Shown piece after piece: positions 43,174 to 52,027 of a stretch of 64,000 bases of DNA. Numbering within the stretch: position 1 is the stretch's first letter; each line of letters begins with the position of its first letter. The translations under genes and the position numbers were made by a program. Under the pieces are notes generated by a model that was not told the DNA's origin, did no database searches, and was given only the letters and a program-made list of their open reading frames with translations. This DNA comes from JBMNQS01 sp050944255 (lineage in GTDB: Bacteria; Bacillota; Clostridia; Christensenellales; Maliibacteriaceae): contig JBMNQS010000003.1 in assembly GCA_050944255.1 (NCBI GenBank), forward strand, positions 1 through 64,000. Reading direction: 5' to 3'.

Positions 43174-43265
43174 CCCGCGAAGCGGAAACGAAGTCTTTTT
43201 GGAGTTCTTAGAACCTTTTTCTTCAGAAAAAGGTTCTAAGCGGATTCTTAAGGCGGAGCCTTAAG
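43174..43265. repeat. inverted partner of the 15.5-kb repeat
   Basis: CCCGCGAAGCG...GAAGTCTTTTTGGAGTTCTTAG and TTAGAACCTTTTTC/GAAAAAGGTTCTAA (43174-43240) are the reverse complement of 15537-15602, including the GAAG/CTTC loop flip. It ends with CTTAAGGCGGAGCCTTAAG, related to the CTTAAGG blocks near 15491. Confidence 0.75.
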
Positions 43266-43300
43266 CTGAACCCCGAATTAAATGAATATGGAGGTCTGTG

Positions 43301-43762
43301 ATGAAAAACGATGAGGTGCTGGCCGTTGCCAGAGAGTGTTTTGAAGAACGCGGGATGAACTGCGCGCAGGCGACGTGCTATGCGCTGATGAAAGCCTACG
43401 GCATGGACGCGGACCTTCTGGCCAAGACGCTGACGTGCTTTGGCGGCGGGGTGCTCCGCACGCGGAACGTCTGCGGAGCGCTTTCGGGCGCGCTGGCGGC
43501 TTTGGGCGCCGTGCACGGCTCCATGGGGCGCAGGGACGACATGGAGGGATACGCCGCGTGCAGCCGTCTGGGTGAGGAAATGACCGCCTGGTTCGAAGAG
43601 GCAAACGGCTCCATGCTCTGCAGCGAGCTGATCCAGGTGCCAAGGGACGATGAGGAGGCATTTAAGGCGTACCAGGCAAAGGACGGCCATAAGACCATCT
43701 GCACGCCCCTTGTGCTTGCGGCCACACAGAAGATGATGACGATCATGGAAGGCAGCTTATAA
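43301..43762 (+). CDS. C_GCAxxG_C_C family protein (cysteine-pattern protein)
   Basis: 153 residues. Conserved cysteines sit in GMNCAQATCYALM, TCFGGGVLRTRNVCGALSGAL, YAACSRLGEEMTAWF, MLCSEL and KTICTPLV. This matches the small C-GCAxxG-C-C family, suspected to bind iron-sulfur or another redox group; function unproven. The start is ATG 43301 with GGAGG upstream. It has a terminator at its end and sits after the tandem repeats. Confidence 0.78.
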   Translation: MKNDEVLAVARECFEERGMNCAQATCYALMKAYGMDADLLAKTLTCFGGGVLRTRNVCGALSGALAALGAVHGSMGRRDDMEGYAACSRLGEEMTAWFEEANGSMLCSELIQVPRDDEEAFKAYQAKDGHKTICTPLVLAATQKMMTIMEGSL

Positions 43763-43780
43763 ACGTGGCTCTATTATGCC

Positions 43781-43814
43781 AAGGTGAAAAAAGTTACTTT
43801 TTTTACCTTTTTAA
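43781..43814 (+). terminator. terminator of the cysteine-pattern gene
   Basis: AAGGTGAAAAAAG (43781-43793) pairs with CTTTTTTTACCTT (43797-43809) around TTA, then TTT. Confidence 0.75.
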
Positions 43815-44888
43815 CACAAATTTTTATATACACCTATCGCACTGGATATGGGGGTGTGTTATACTAAATTCCAAACGAGTTTTCCAAAAGAGGAACGTTC
43901 GTTGAGATTTGTTTGTTCAGCCAACCAGCCTCCCATGAAGACTGTAGGAGCGCGCCGTAAAACGGCCGTTGTTAATAAAGCTGACATTCTCAGCGGCGAA
44001 AAATGTCGAACGGCATTTTTGCCAATAGCGGTTTTGCCCATTGCCGGTTGTCTTTATAAGCACCGGCTGCATCCATCAAAGAAAATAGATTTTCGCGCGC
44101 CTTTGGAAGGATAAACACTCCATATTACGAAAAGGGTGGCGAAAAGATCGCCGCCCTTTCAGCATGTACGTCCGCCGTTTTGCCTTCAGTCGCGGATTTT
44201 CCGGCTTCGGGAAAGGAATGTGCGCTCCGGTACGCTCAACAACAAACCGAGATCGGCAGGATATAAGAAGCGCAATGTCAAATACACCGTATGGGCCCGA
44301 TTGGGGCAAAAAACCGATGCGACGCCAATATCCGATTTATCCGGGCCATGTCTGCATAAGCAATGTTAATATTGAGCCTGTGCCAAAAACAGGACCAAGC
44401 CAATGGGCGGTGTGAAGCGTCAAAGGTTCACGAACCGCCGCCGGTAAGATGCATGAACGGCCATATTGCCGCAGCCAAGAGGCGACGTGAATGCCCCGCA
44501 AAGACACCCTTCGCCCGATTGACGAAGGGGTATCACTGTGCGGGTCCGATACGGAATCGGTATGGCGGGATATAGCCGAATGTGCCGGCCAGCCCGGTAA
44601 AATATCGATGAAAATACAAGCTCTCACATAAGGCCCTTCAATTTCTGTTTGCGCGAGCCATCCAAAACCGGTGGATAAACCGAATGAGGTGAACCGGTAT
44701 GCCCGCCCCGGATGCATATAAGCGTATAGGCTCTTCGGCATCACAACATTTTTTTATACAGACCCGCTCCGGCCAACATGGGCCGTACCAAGCGCTATAT
44801 ATAAAGTTGTATGCACGGTTGTCCATAAGATTAGATTAAAATGAAGTATGCAATATATAAGCGTTCATTATGGCGAGGGAGGTGCCGC
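43815..44888. other. gene-poor stretch of about 1.1 kb
   Basis: No frame here has both a ribosome site and a recognisable protein. Base composition is mixed and frames are short in all six readings. A hairpin AAAGGGTGGCGA-AAAGA-TCGCCGCCCTTT lies at about 44133-44162, and a GTTATACT -10-like box at about 43859-43865. It may hold decayed genes or an undescribed RNA; nothing can be asserted. Confidence 0.4.
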
Positions 44889-45791
44889 ATGCTGGATGTC
44901 AAAATAGAGACGCTGTTGATTGTGGCCGATACGCTGAATTTTACAAGAGCGGCCAAGGAACTGTCTCTGACACAACCGGCTGTCAGCCAACATATTAAAG
45001 CGCTTGAAACGCAGCTTAAAGTCACTTTATTCTCACGGCGCGAAAAAGAGTTGAGACCCACGGAAGAAGGAGAAATCGTCATAGAATACGCGCGGAAAAT
45101 GAAGGCGCTGAACCTGAATATGGTGCAGGCGCTGCAGGATCGCCAGCGCCGCGTAAGACGTCTGGCCGTGGGTATAATGCCAAAAGCGGAAAACAACGGC
45201 ATTTCGCGGATATTTGCCATGTATGGAAGCCGGAATCTCAGCCTGCATATAACGATCACTACCGATCAGATAAAAGATCTTTATGCCAAACTGAAAAACT
45301 ATGAGATCCATTTGGCCGTCATTGAGGGCGATACCCTGGAGAGCGGCTATAATTCCATCCTGCTGGATACGGACTATCTGGTGCTGGCGGTGGCCAACAG
45401 CAACCCGCTGTCCAGAAAGAGCATCGCCACACTGAGCGATCTGCGCAAGGAAAAACTGATACTGCGCCTGCCTGCGTCGGAAACCCGTAAACTCTTTGAA
45501 AAGGGCCTGAGCAGCATCGGTCAGTCCATCGATACGTTCAATGTTATACTGGAAGTGGATAACAACAATATCATCAAAGAATTGGTGGAGGCCAACTTCG
45601 GCGTCAGCATCATCTCCAAAAACGCCTGCGCAACCGAAGTGCGCCAGAAACGCTTCACCGTTCTGCCCATTGAAAACCTGTCCATTATCAGAGAGGTCCA
45701 TATCGTCTACAACCAGGAATTTGAGCATCCGGATATCCTCAACGATATCGTGGGGATCTACAATGAATCCATGAGCCGCCTCAAGGAATAG
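44889..45791 (+). CDS. LysR-family transcriptional regulator
   Basis: 300 residues. The N-terminal helix-turn-helix reads TLNFTRAAKELSLTQPAVSQHIKALETQL, followed by the linker helix and a periplasmic-binding-like effector domain (LHITITTDQIKDLYAKL, LLDTDYLVLAVANSNPLS). The effector is unknown. The start is ATG 44889 with GGGAGG upstream. No divergent partner gene lies next to it; the 1.1-kb gene-poor stretch is upstream. Confidence 0.88.
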   Translation: MLDVKIETLLIVADTLNFTRAAKELSLTQPAVSQHIKALETQLKVTLFSRREKELRPTEEGEIVIEYARKMKALNLNMVQALQDRQRRVRRLAVGIMPKAENNGISRIFAMYGSRNLSLHITITTDQIKDLYAKLKNYEIHLAVIEGDTLESGYNSILLDTDYLVLAVANSNPLSRKSIATLSDLRKEKLILRLPASETRKLFEKGLSSIGQSIDTFNVILEVDNNNIIKELVEANFGVSIISKNACATEVRQKRFTVLPIENLSIIREVHIVYNQEFEHPDILNDIVGIYNESMSRLKE

Positions 45792-46180
45792 AGCGCTCTG
45801 CCTAAAGCGCCCGCGGCCGCTTGAAAATAAAAAATGCGAAAGCGATAAGAGCCTCGCGCCGCGCGTGGGGTTTTTTTATTGTGCTTTTGGGCGGATGGGT
45901 ACCGAAAAAGGAGGGGAAGAACCTTCTTGCGGGGCGCGCGATTGGAAAAAGGAGCCGCCGGGCGCACGGCGGAGGCGCGGGCGCAAAATTTCGCGCAGGG
46001 AAGCCCGGGAAATGCACAGGAGGATCGGGATTCCGGACCGGAAAAAAGTTTTTTGGGGACCCGCGGCGGCATCGTCCGGCGCTGGAACAGGCGGGCCGGT
46101 CACGTGCCGTTCCAGACAAAAATAACACGTCTAAACGGCTGCTTGTACACATATAGTTGGTGATAAGGGAGGGCATGTAC
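45792..46180. other. intergenic stretch between lysR and spoIIIAA
   Basis: A likely terminator for the LysR gene lies at about 45850-45877 (CCTCGCG/GCGTGGGG followed by T7). The remaining 300 bases show no gene; a CATATAGT block at about 46150-46157 could be a sigma-E -10 box for spoIIIAA but no matching -35 was seen. Confidence 0.35.
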
Positions 46181-47152
46181 ATGCAGGACTGCACAAGGGC
46201 TTGGACGGAGCTTATCAGGGTGATGCCGCAGCCGGCGAAAGGGCTTTTGCAGCGGCTTGACGCCGGGCAGTCCGGCGGGGTGCGGGAAGTGCGCATCCGC
46301 TGCGGGCAGGCCGTGGAAATAGTCAGCGAAAGCGGGCGCGAATGGCTGCATCAGGCGGCCGGGCAGAAAACGCCCGCGGTGGCCGATATGGATTTTTGCA
46401 AGAGGGTGTTTTCCGGCATCAGCGAGCATTCTCTCTACGCGGTGGAGGCCCAGCTCAAATGGGGATACATCACGCTGCCGGGAGGGGTCCGGGTAGGCGT
46501 TGCCGGGCATGCCGCCCGGCAGGACGGCGGCGGGTACATGATCACGGCGGCAGGGAGCTTCTGCTTCCGCATCGGCCGCGCGCTGCAGGGCTGCGCCGAT
46601 CACCTGATGCCCTTTGTCCTGCGGGGGGAAAGCATGTATTCCACACTCCTGATCGGACCGCCCGGGTGCGGCAAGACGACGCAATTGCGCGATGTGGCGC
46701 GGCAGCTGTCGCAAAGGGGCGTGCATGTGGCCCTGGTGGACGAACGGGGCGAAATCTCCGGGAGCCGAAGCGGCGGCAGCGCCTTTGACCTTGGCCCCTG
46801 CTGCGACGTGATGGAGGGCATCCCAAAGGCCCAGGGCATGATGATGATGGTGCGCTCCATGGCCCCGGAAGTGATGATCACCGACGAGATCGGCCATGAG
46901 GCGGACGCGCAGGCCATTTTGGAGGCGGGCAACGCCGGCGTCAAGATCATTGCCTCGGCCCACGCCGAGGATGTAAGATCGCTGAAAATGCGTCCGGCCC
47001 TGGGCGCGTGCCTGCGCCAAGGGGTGTTTGAAAGGCTTGCCGTACTGTCTTTAAGAGACGGCCCGGGAACGCTGGAAAGCGTGATGGACATGGGCCGCGG
47101 CGCGGCGCTGGTTGCGGCAAAGCCGATGCTGAAAACCGGAGGAGGGGTTTGA
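46181..47152 (+). CDS. spoIIIAA: stage III sporulation protein AA (secretion ATPase)
   Basis: 323 residues. A type II/IV secretion-like ATPase that powers the SpoIIIA-SpoIIQ feeding channel between mother cell and forespore. The Walker A is GPPGCGKTT (about residue 159), followed by LVDERGEISGS, SMAPEVMITDEIG (Walker B) and IIASAHAED. The N-terminal half has the YITLPGGVRVGVAG block. The start is ATG 46181, with GGGAGGG nine bases upstream; two codons earlier an ATG is too close to the site. First gene of a complete spoIIIAA-AH operon. Confidence 0.95.
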   Translation: MQDCTRAWTELIRVMPQPAKGLLQRLDAGQSGGVREVRIRCGQAVEIVSESGREWLHQAAGQKTPAVADMDFCKRVFSGISEHSLYAVEAQLKWGYITLPGGVRVGVAGHAARQDGGGYMITAAGSFCFRIGRALQGCADHLMPFVLRGESMYSTLLIGPPGCGKTTQLRDVARQLSQRGVHVALVDERGEISGSRSGGSAFDLGPCCDVMEGIPKAQGMMMMVRSMAPEVMITDEIGHEADAQAILEAGNAGVKIIASAHAEDVRSLKMRPALGACLRQGVFERLAVLSLRDGPGTLESVMDMGRGAALVAAKPMLKTGGGV

Positions 47153-47682
47153 AATTGCTGCTGAAGATACTCCAGAGCGTTCTGGTGGTAATTGCCTGCG
47201 CGCTGATCGGCGTACTGCGGGCGCAGAAGTACCAGAACCGGTGCGCCGTCATCGGCGACATGCAGATTCTGGCAAGGCGGCTGCGGCTGGGCAGCGCCCT
47301 TCAGGGCGAGCCGCTGTCGCTGCTGCTTGAGCCCTTTGAAAGCCAGATGGCGCCGCCGGTATCCGAGGTGATCGCCATTTTCCGCGGACTGCTTCATGCA
47401 AACGAGCTTTTAATAGAAACCGCGTGGGAGCGGGCGCTGACGCAGGTGCTTTCAAACGGAGGAAAGCGGTACGCGCTGGACGAGGAGGACTTTTCCCAGA
47501 TATTGCAGCTGGGCGCCTTTATGGGCCAGCGGCGGCAGGCCCAGCAGGAGAGCCTGAAGATTCTCGAAGACGCGCTGGGCCAGCGGCTCACCCAGGCCAT
47601 GATCCACAAAGAAAAGGGCGCCAAGCTCTCGGTGCGCATCGGGTTTCTCTCCGGCGTGATGCTGGCGCTGTGTATATTGTAA
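47149..47682 (+). CDS. spoIIIAB: stage III sporulation protein AB
   Basis: 177 residues, with hydrophobic helices at both ends (residues about 5-22 and 160-176) and a helical middle, the layout of SpoIIIAB, which resembles a type II secretion GspF-like platform piece. LRAQKYQNRC and GAFMGQRRQAQQESLKILEDAL are family-like. Start TTG 47149 overlaps the AA stop, following GGAGGAGGGG; TTG 47155 is the alternative. Confidence 0.9.
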   Translation: MKLLLKILQSVLVVIACALIGVLRAQKYQNRCAVIGDMQILARRLRLGSALQGEPLSLLLEPFESQMAPPVSEVIAIFRGLLHANELLIETAWERALTQVLSNGGKRYALDEEDFSQILQLGAFMGQRRQAQQESLKILEDALGQRLTQAMIHKEKGAKLSVRIGFLSGVMLALCIL

Positions 47683-47729
47683 ATGTACGACGGCTTTACA
47701 CGAAGGCTCCCTCTGAAAGGAACAAAAGT

Positions 47730-47927
47730 ATGAGCATAGATCTGGTTTTTAGAATAGCGGCCATCGGCATCCTGGTTTCGGTGCTGGCGCAGGTCTTAAA
47801 CCGCGCGGGCCGCGAAGAGATGGCGACGCTGACCACCATCGCCGGGCTGGTGATCGTGCTTTTGATGGTGGTGCAGCTGATAGGCTCGCTGTTTGAGAGC
47901 GTCAAGTCCATCTTCCAGCTCTATTAA
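47730..47927 (+). CDS. spoIIIAC: stage III sporulation protein AC
   Basis: 65 residues, two hydrophobic helices: MSIDLVFRIAAIGILVSVLAQVL and TTIAGLVIVLLMVVQLIGSLF. Length and sequence match SpoIIIAC. AAAGGAAC precedes ATG 47730. The gene is easy to miss because a longer meaningless frame overlaps its start region. spoIIIAD follows 12 bases later. Confidence 0.93.
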   Translation: MSIDLVFRIAAIGILVSVLAQVLNRAGREEMATLTTIAGLVIVLLMVVQLIGSLFESVKSIFQLY

Positions 47928-47939
47928 GGGGCGAAGGCT

Positions 47940-48335
47940 ATGGAGATTTTCCAGATTGTTGCGGTGGTATTGATAGCGGCGCTGCTGGCGGTGACGCTGC
48001 GCTCGCAGCGGCCGGAGATGGCGCTGGTACTGAGCCTGGCAACCGGCGCGCTGGTGCTGTTTATGCTGCTGCCCACCCTCTCGCAGATGGTGCAGCAGAC
48101 CAAGAGCATCGCCTCGGAGGTATCGGGGATGGGCACCATCGCCGCGGCGGTACTCAAGATGATCGGCGTGGCCTACATCTCCGAATACGGCGCCAGTTTG
48201 TGCCGGGACGCGGAGGAGAACGCGCTGGCCTTCAAGATCGAGACCGGCGGGCGCCTCCTGATACTGGCTATGGCCACGCCCTTTGTGCTGTCGATCCTTC
48301 ATTCGGCGGTGTCGCTGCTTTCCGGCGGCGGATAG
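47940..48335 (+). CDS. spoIIIAD: stage III sporulation protein AD
   Basis: 131 residues with three to four membrane helices (IVAVVLIAALLAVTL, MALVLSLATGALVLFMLL, and a C-terminal LLILAMATPFVLSILHSAVSLL), and the middle VLKMIGVAYISEYGASLCRDAEENALAFKIE typical of SpoIIIAD. It starts at ATG 47940 (GGGGCGAAGGCT upstream). Confidence 0.95.
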   Translation: MEIFQIVAVVLIAALLAVTLRSQRPEMALVLSLATGALVLFMLLPTLSQMVQQTKSIASEVSGMGTIAAAVLKMIGVAYISEYGASLCRDAEENALAFKIETGGRLLILAMATPFVLSILHSAVSLLSGGG

Positions 48336-48344
48336 GCGGTGCGT

Positions 48345-49643
48345 ATGAAGAGATGGCGAAAGAAAAAGATGCTGGCGCTTGCGCTGATGATCCTGGCGGT
48401 ATTTTCCTGCGGGGCGGCCTTCAATACCGAACCTGCGCAGGACGCCTGGCAGAGCCAGTTTGTGGTGGCGCCGGAAGCGGGGGCGCTGCAGACGCCGCAG
48501 GAACAAACAGAGCAGGAGGAACAGAGCCAGGAAGCCGCCTATAAGATCGACCTGGAGGAGCTCTTGATGCAGCAGGCGGAGCTTCTGGACCTGTCGGAAC
48601 TGGAAGGCGCGCTTTCGGACATCGGCGTACAGGACCGGGAAGCCGTGGGGGCGGACAGCTTCTTCCAATTGATGCGCGACGCGGCCACGGGGCAGTTCGT
48701 GTTCGACGGGCAGGCCTTTTTGCAGCGGGGGCTGCAGCTTGTGCTGGGCGAGCTCCGGAACAATATGGGCTTTATCTCCAGCATCATGGGCATTGCCATA
48801 CTGTGCAGCCTCATGCAGCAGATGCGCGACGGGCTCTCCTCCCAGGGAGTGGCCAAGGCCGTATACATGGCCTGCTACGCGGTGATCGTGGTCCTGTTGA
48901 TGCAGAAGATGCTGTCGCTGGCGGACGACGCCAGGCAGGTGATGCAGACGCTGTCGCAGTGGATGACGCTTTTAATGCCGGTGCTGCTGGTTTTGATGAG
49001 CACCATGGGCGCCGTGGCCTCGGCCAGCGTGTTCCAGCCAGTGACGGCGCTGATGGCCAATCTGGTGCAGGTGGTGATGACCAACGCCATGCTGCCTTTG
49101 ACGCTCTCCGCCGGGGCGCTGACGGTGGTCAACCGCATGGGGGAACGGCCCCGGTTCCAGAAGATGGTGGGCTTTCTCAAAAGCCTTCTCAAATGGGGGC
49201 TGGGGGTCATCTTCACGCTGTTTATCGGGGTATTGTCCCTGCAGGGGGTGGCCGCCTCCAGCTTCGACGGGCTGGGTATCCGGACCATGAAGTTTACGCT
49301 GTCAAGCACCGTGCCCATCGTCGGCGGCGTGGTCTCGGACTCTCTGGAGACGCTCCTTGGATGCAGTATGCTGCTGAAAAACGGGGTGGGCATCGCCGGC
49401 ATCGTGGCGGCGCTGGCGGCGCTGATCATGCCGGTGATCAAAATCGGGGTGGTGACGCTGACCATCAAGCTGTGCGCGGCGCTATTGCAGCCCATCGACT
49501 CGGGGCCCATCGTCAATTGTATGGAGGAGGTCAGCGACATACTGCAGATTCTTTTGAGCTGCGTGCTGACGGTGGCCATGATGTTCTTCCTGGCCATTGC
49601 GCTGGCCGTAGGCGCGGGCAACGCGTCCTTCTCAGCGGGGTGA
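48345..49643 (+). CDS. spoIIIAE: stage III sporulation protein AE
   Basis: 432 residues. A signal-peptide-like N-terminus (KRWRKKKMLALALMILAVF) is followed by an extracytoplasmic stretch and eight hydrophobic helices; the blocks MGFISSIMGIAILCSLMQQM, SSTVPIVGGVVSDSLETLLGCSMLLKNGVG and KLCAALLQPI are those of SpoIIIAE, the membrane core of the channel. ATG 48345 is chosen over GTG 48339; the ribosome site is weak. Confidence 0.94.
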   Translation: MKRWRKKKMLALALMILAVFSCGAAFNTEPAQDAWQSQFVVAPEAGALQTPQEQTEQEEQSQEAAYKIDLEELLMQQAELLDLSELEGALSDIGVQDREAVGADSFFQLMRDAATGQFVFDGQAFLQRGLQLVLGELRNNMGFISSIMGIAILCSLMQQMRDGLSSQGVAKAVYMACYAVIVVLLMQKMLSLADDARQVMQTLSQWMTLLMPVLLVLMSTMGAVASASVFQPVTALMANLVQVVMTNAMLPLTLSAGALTVVNRMGERPRFQKMVGFLKSLLKWGLGVIFTLFIGVLSLQGVAASSFDGLGIRTMKFTLSSTVPIVGGVVSDSLETLLGCSMLLKNGVGIAGIVAALAALIMPVIKIGVVTLTIKLCAALLQPIDSGPIVNCMEEVSDILQILLSCVLTVAMMFFLAIALAVGAGNASFSAG

Positions 49644-49647
49644 TTGT

Positions 49648-50166
49648 ATGTGGGAATGGATCAGAGACGTAACGGCCCTGGGGGTGCTGGCGGCGTGGAT
49701 CGACATGATCGCCCCGGAGGGAAAGACCCGGAAAATGACGCTGTACTGCGTGGGATTGGCCATTGTGGCGGCTATGATTCTGCCGCTGGCAAACTGGATT
49801 TCGGGACTCTATCAAAACGTGCAGGGAGAGGCCGCCGCCGTGTTCTCGCAAGGCGGGGGGCAGAGCCAAAGCCTGGCTATAGGCGGCGAGCATCAGCTGC
49901 AGTTTCAAAATACGGTGGCCTACCAGGTCAATACGTGGCTGAAGGAGTATACGGGGGAAACCGGCTTTGCGGTCTACGTGACCAGCGAACTGGGCGAAAA
50001 CGGGCAGCTGGAGGTGATGGATATCCACATCCTCTGGCCGTCGGCCGAGGATGAACCAATTTCAAAGGCGGCCAAGGAAATTGAGCGAAACAATGCCCGG
50101 CGCAGCATAAAAACCGCACTGTCGCGAATATATAGAATCGATGAGACAGCAATCCGGTTTTCCTGA
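49648..50166 (+). CDS. spoIIIAF: stage III sporulation protein AF
   Basis: 172 residues. Two N-terminal membrane helices (residues about 8-20 and 33-52), then an extracytoplasmic YscJ/FliF-like ring-building domain (VAYQVNTWLKEYTGETGFAVYVTSEL). The start is ATG 49648, with AGCGGGG upstream. Confidence 0.92.
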   Translation: MWEWIRDVTALGVLAAWIDMIAPEGKTRKMTLYCVGLAIVAAMILPLANWISGLYQNVQGEAAAVFSQGGGQSQSLAIGGEHQLQFQNTVAYQVNTWLKEYTGETGFAVYVTSELGENGQLEVMDIHILWPSAEDEPISKAAKEIERNNARRSIKTALSRIYRIDETAIRFS

Positions 50167-50190
50167 TCAACGCTTTGAGAGGGGAGAACA

Positions 50191-50778
50191 ATGGGAGTTG
50201 ATGCACAAAAGTGGACACAGAAACTGAAGGATTTAACGAAAAAACGCGGCATGGAGATCGTCATTGCCGTGGTGGTGGTAGCCGTTATCCTGATCATCTA
50301 CCTGACCAGCTGGTCGTGGGGAGGCGACGACACAAAGCCGCCCGATACGCAGGCGCCCTTAAGCACGGAAGAATCCCAGAGCCGCTCGGAAGATCATGCT
50401 GGCGAGCTCTCGGCGCTGCTCTCCCGCCTCAAGGGAGCGGGCAAGGTGCAGGTGATGATCACCTATGAATCCGGGCCGGAGATCGTGCCGGCGTTCTCCA
50501 CCACCGAACAAAGCAACCAGACCAGCGAAAATTCCAGTACGATCAACCGCACCACCACACAGTCCAACCAGACGAAACAGCCGGTGACCGCCGGGGGCTC
50601 CGGTCAGGTGCAGGCGGTGGTGCTCAAGGAAATCGAGCCGGCCATCAAGGGCGTCATCGTTCTGGCCGAGGGCGCCGGCGATATCCGCGTGAAAATGAAC
50701 CTGCTGCAGGCAGTGCAGACAGTGCTGCAGATCGATGCCAACCAGGTGGACGTATTTGAAATGGGTAAAACACAATAA
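50191..50778 (+). CDS. spoIIIAG: stage III sporulation protein AG
   Basis: 195 residues. One N-terminal membrane helix (EIVIAVVVVAVILIIYLTSW), then a Ser/Thr/Gln-rich linker and the ring-forming domain (AGKVQVMITYESGPEIVPAF ... IKGVIVLAEGAGDIRVKMNLLQAVQTVL). In B. subtilis SpoIIIAG forms a large ring with SpoIIIAH and SpoIIQ. The start is ATG 50191 with GAGGGGAG upstream. Confidence 0.95.
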   Translation: MGVDAQKWTQKLKDLTKKRGMEIVIAVVVVAVILIIYLTSWSWGGDDTKPPDTQAPLSTEESQSRSEDHAGELSALLSRLKGAGKVQVMITYESGPEIVPAFSTTEQSNQTSENSSTINRTTTQSNQTKQPVTAGGSGQVQAVVLKEIEPAIKGVIVLAEGAGDIRVKMNLLQAVQTVLQIDANQVDVFEMGKTQ

Positions 50779-50788
50779 AGGGGGCAGA

Positions 50789-51397
50789 ATGAAAGTGAAA
50801 AAGATGAACTTCAAATTCAACCAAAAGACGGTGGTGCTGATCGCCATGACGGTGCTTTTAGTGATCACAGGCGCGCTGAGCATATGGTACAACCGTCAGA
50901 ACGCCGACACGCCCATGACCGCCGATGGGATGCCCACGGCCACGGTGTCGCCGTCGCCATCGCCATCGCCGGGAACAAATGGCACCAATGGCCTGGATAA
51001 CGGGGACGAGGACATGGAAAACGGCGATACCGAAGGCGCGGCTACGGTGGCCAAATTCTTCTCGGATTTCAGAAGCGAGAGAAATACGGTGCGGGCCGAG
51101 GAGATCGCGTATCTTGATTCCATTGTCAACAACACCAATTCCGACCAGAGCATCATCAACCAGGCGCAGCAGGAAAAAATTAAAATCGTCACCGCCATGG
51201 AAAAGGAAGTGACCATCGAAGGCCTTCTCAAGGCACAGGGATTCTCCGACGCTATCGCCACGCTGCACGAGGGCTCGGTCAACGTCGTGGTGGGCCTGCC
51301 GCAACTGAGCGACTCCCAGGTGGCGCAGATTCTGGAGATCGTACGGCGTGAGTCCGGCGAGGAACCCGCCAATATCAAGATCATACCGGCGGGCTGA
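50789..51397 (+). CDS. spoIIIAH: stage III sporulation protein AH
   Basis: 202 residues. One N-terminal helix (TVVLIAMTVLLVITGALSIW), a Thr/Pro/Ser-rich spacer, and a C-terminal YscJ-like domain (SVNVVVGLPQLSDSQVAQILEIV) that binds SpoIIQ from the forespore. The start is ATG 50789 with AAGGGGG upstream. The operon ends here; no acetyl-CoA carboxylase gene follows, unlike in B. subtilis. Confidence 0.94.
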   Translation: MKVKKMNFKFNQKTVVLIAMTVLLVITGALSIWYNRQNADTPMTADGMPTATVSPSPSPSPGTNGTNGLDNGDEDMENGDTEGAATVAKFFSDFRSERNTVRAEEIAYLDSIVNNTNSDQSIINQAQQEKIKIVTAMEKEVTIEGLLKAQGFSDAIATLHEGSVNVVVGLPQLSDSQVAQILEIVRRESGEEPANIKIIPAG

Positions 51398-51409
51398 TGC
51401 AGAAACAGT

Positions 51410-51438
51410 TTGATAAGGCCGCCAAATTTTGATATAAT
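51410..51438 (+). promoter_or_regulatory. putative sigma-A promoter of asp23
   Basis: TTGATA (51410-51415) and TATAAT (51433-51438), spacer 17 bp, about 33 bases before ATG 51471. Confidence 0.6.
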
Positions 51439-51470
51439 AACGCCAAATGAATCTTTAAGGAGGCGTCTTA

Positions 51471-51878
51471 ATGGCGGATCATAAAATTACACAAATCAAT
51501 GACGCGGACGGCGACGGGCAGATTTCCTTTGCCGACGACGTTATTGCCGTGATAGCCGGGCTGGCGGCCATAGAAATCGACGGCGTGGTGGCCATGAGCG
51601 GCGGCATCGCCGACGGCATCGCCGAAATGCTGGGCAAAAAAAACCTCACCCGCGGCGTCAAAGTCGAAGTGGGGAACCAGGAAACGGCCATCGATCTGGA
51701 TATCGTCGGCGAGTACGGCGTCAATTTGCCCGAAGTCTGCCGCAAAGTGCAGGAGAACGTCCGTAAGGCCGTGGAAAACATGACCGGCCTTTCCGTGGTG
51801 GAGGTCAATGTGAACGTGCTTGGCGTCAATGCCGAACGCGAAAATAAAGACCAGGAAATGATGATGCGCGTCAGATAA
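51471..51878 (+). CDS. Asp23/Gls24 family envelope stress protein
   Basis: 135 residues. The Asp23 fold is seen in DDVIAVIAGLAAIEIDGVVAMSG and VKVEVGNQETAIDLDIVGEYGVNLPEVCRKVQENVRKAVENMTGL. Such proteins attach to the membrane through AmaP, whose gene lies next. An N-terminal NDADGDGQISFADD stretch resembles a short calcium-binding motif but is not a proven EF-hand. ATG 51471 with AAGGAGG upstream. Confidence 0.88.
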   Translation: MADHKITQINDADGDGQISFADDVIAVIAGLAAIEIDGVVAMSGGIADGIAEMLGKKNLTRGVKVEVGNQETAIDLDIVGEYGVNLPEVCRKVQENVRKAVENMTGLSVVEVNVNVLGVNAERENKDQEMMMRVR

Positions 51879-52027
51879 AGATTTTTTAGCCCTCTGATAC
51901 CTGATATCGGAGGGTTATAAATCGCTGTGGGCTTCCCGGCTTTAAGACGGCCGGCGCATCACGGTGCGGCCCGCGAAGGCATCGGCCTTCGCCAAGGATT
52001 GATACGAAAGAAAAAGGAGGCTCCAAT

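Noticed and set aside
43848..44114. 88-codon frame in the gene-poor stretch
   Set aside because: No ribosome site at its first ATG and no recognisable sequence; kept only as part of the unexplained stretch.
44164..44415. 83-codon frame MYVRRFAF in the gene-poor stretch
   Set aside because: No ribosome site, overlaps other random frames on both strands.
47424..47729. Frame extending spoIIIAC upstream by 100 codons
   Set aside because: It overlaps spoIIIAB in another phase; SpoIIIAC homology begins at ATG 47730 with its own ribosome site.
51895..51918. CCCTCTGATACCTGATATCGGAGGG hairpin after asp23 as a terminator
   Set aside because: No T tract follows, and amaP and DUF2273 downstream lack a clear promoter of their own; more likely a processing or attenuating hairpin.
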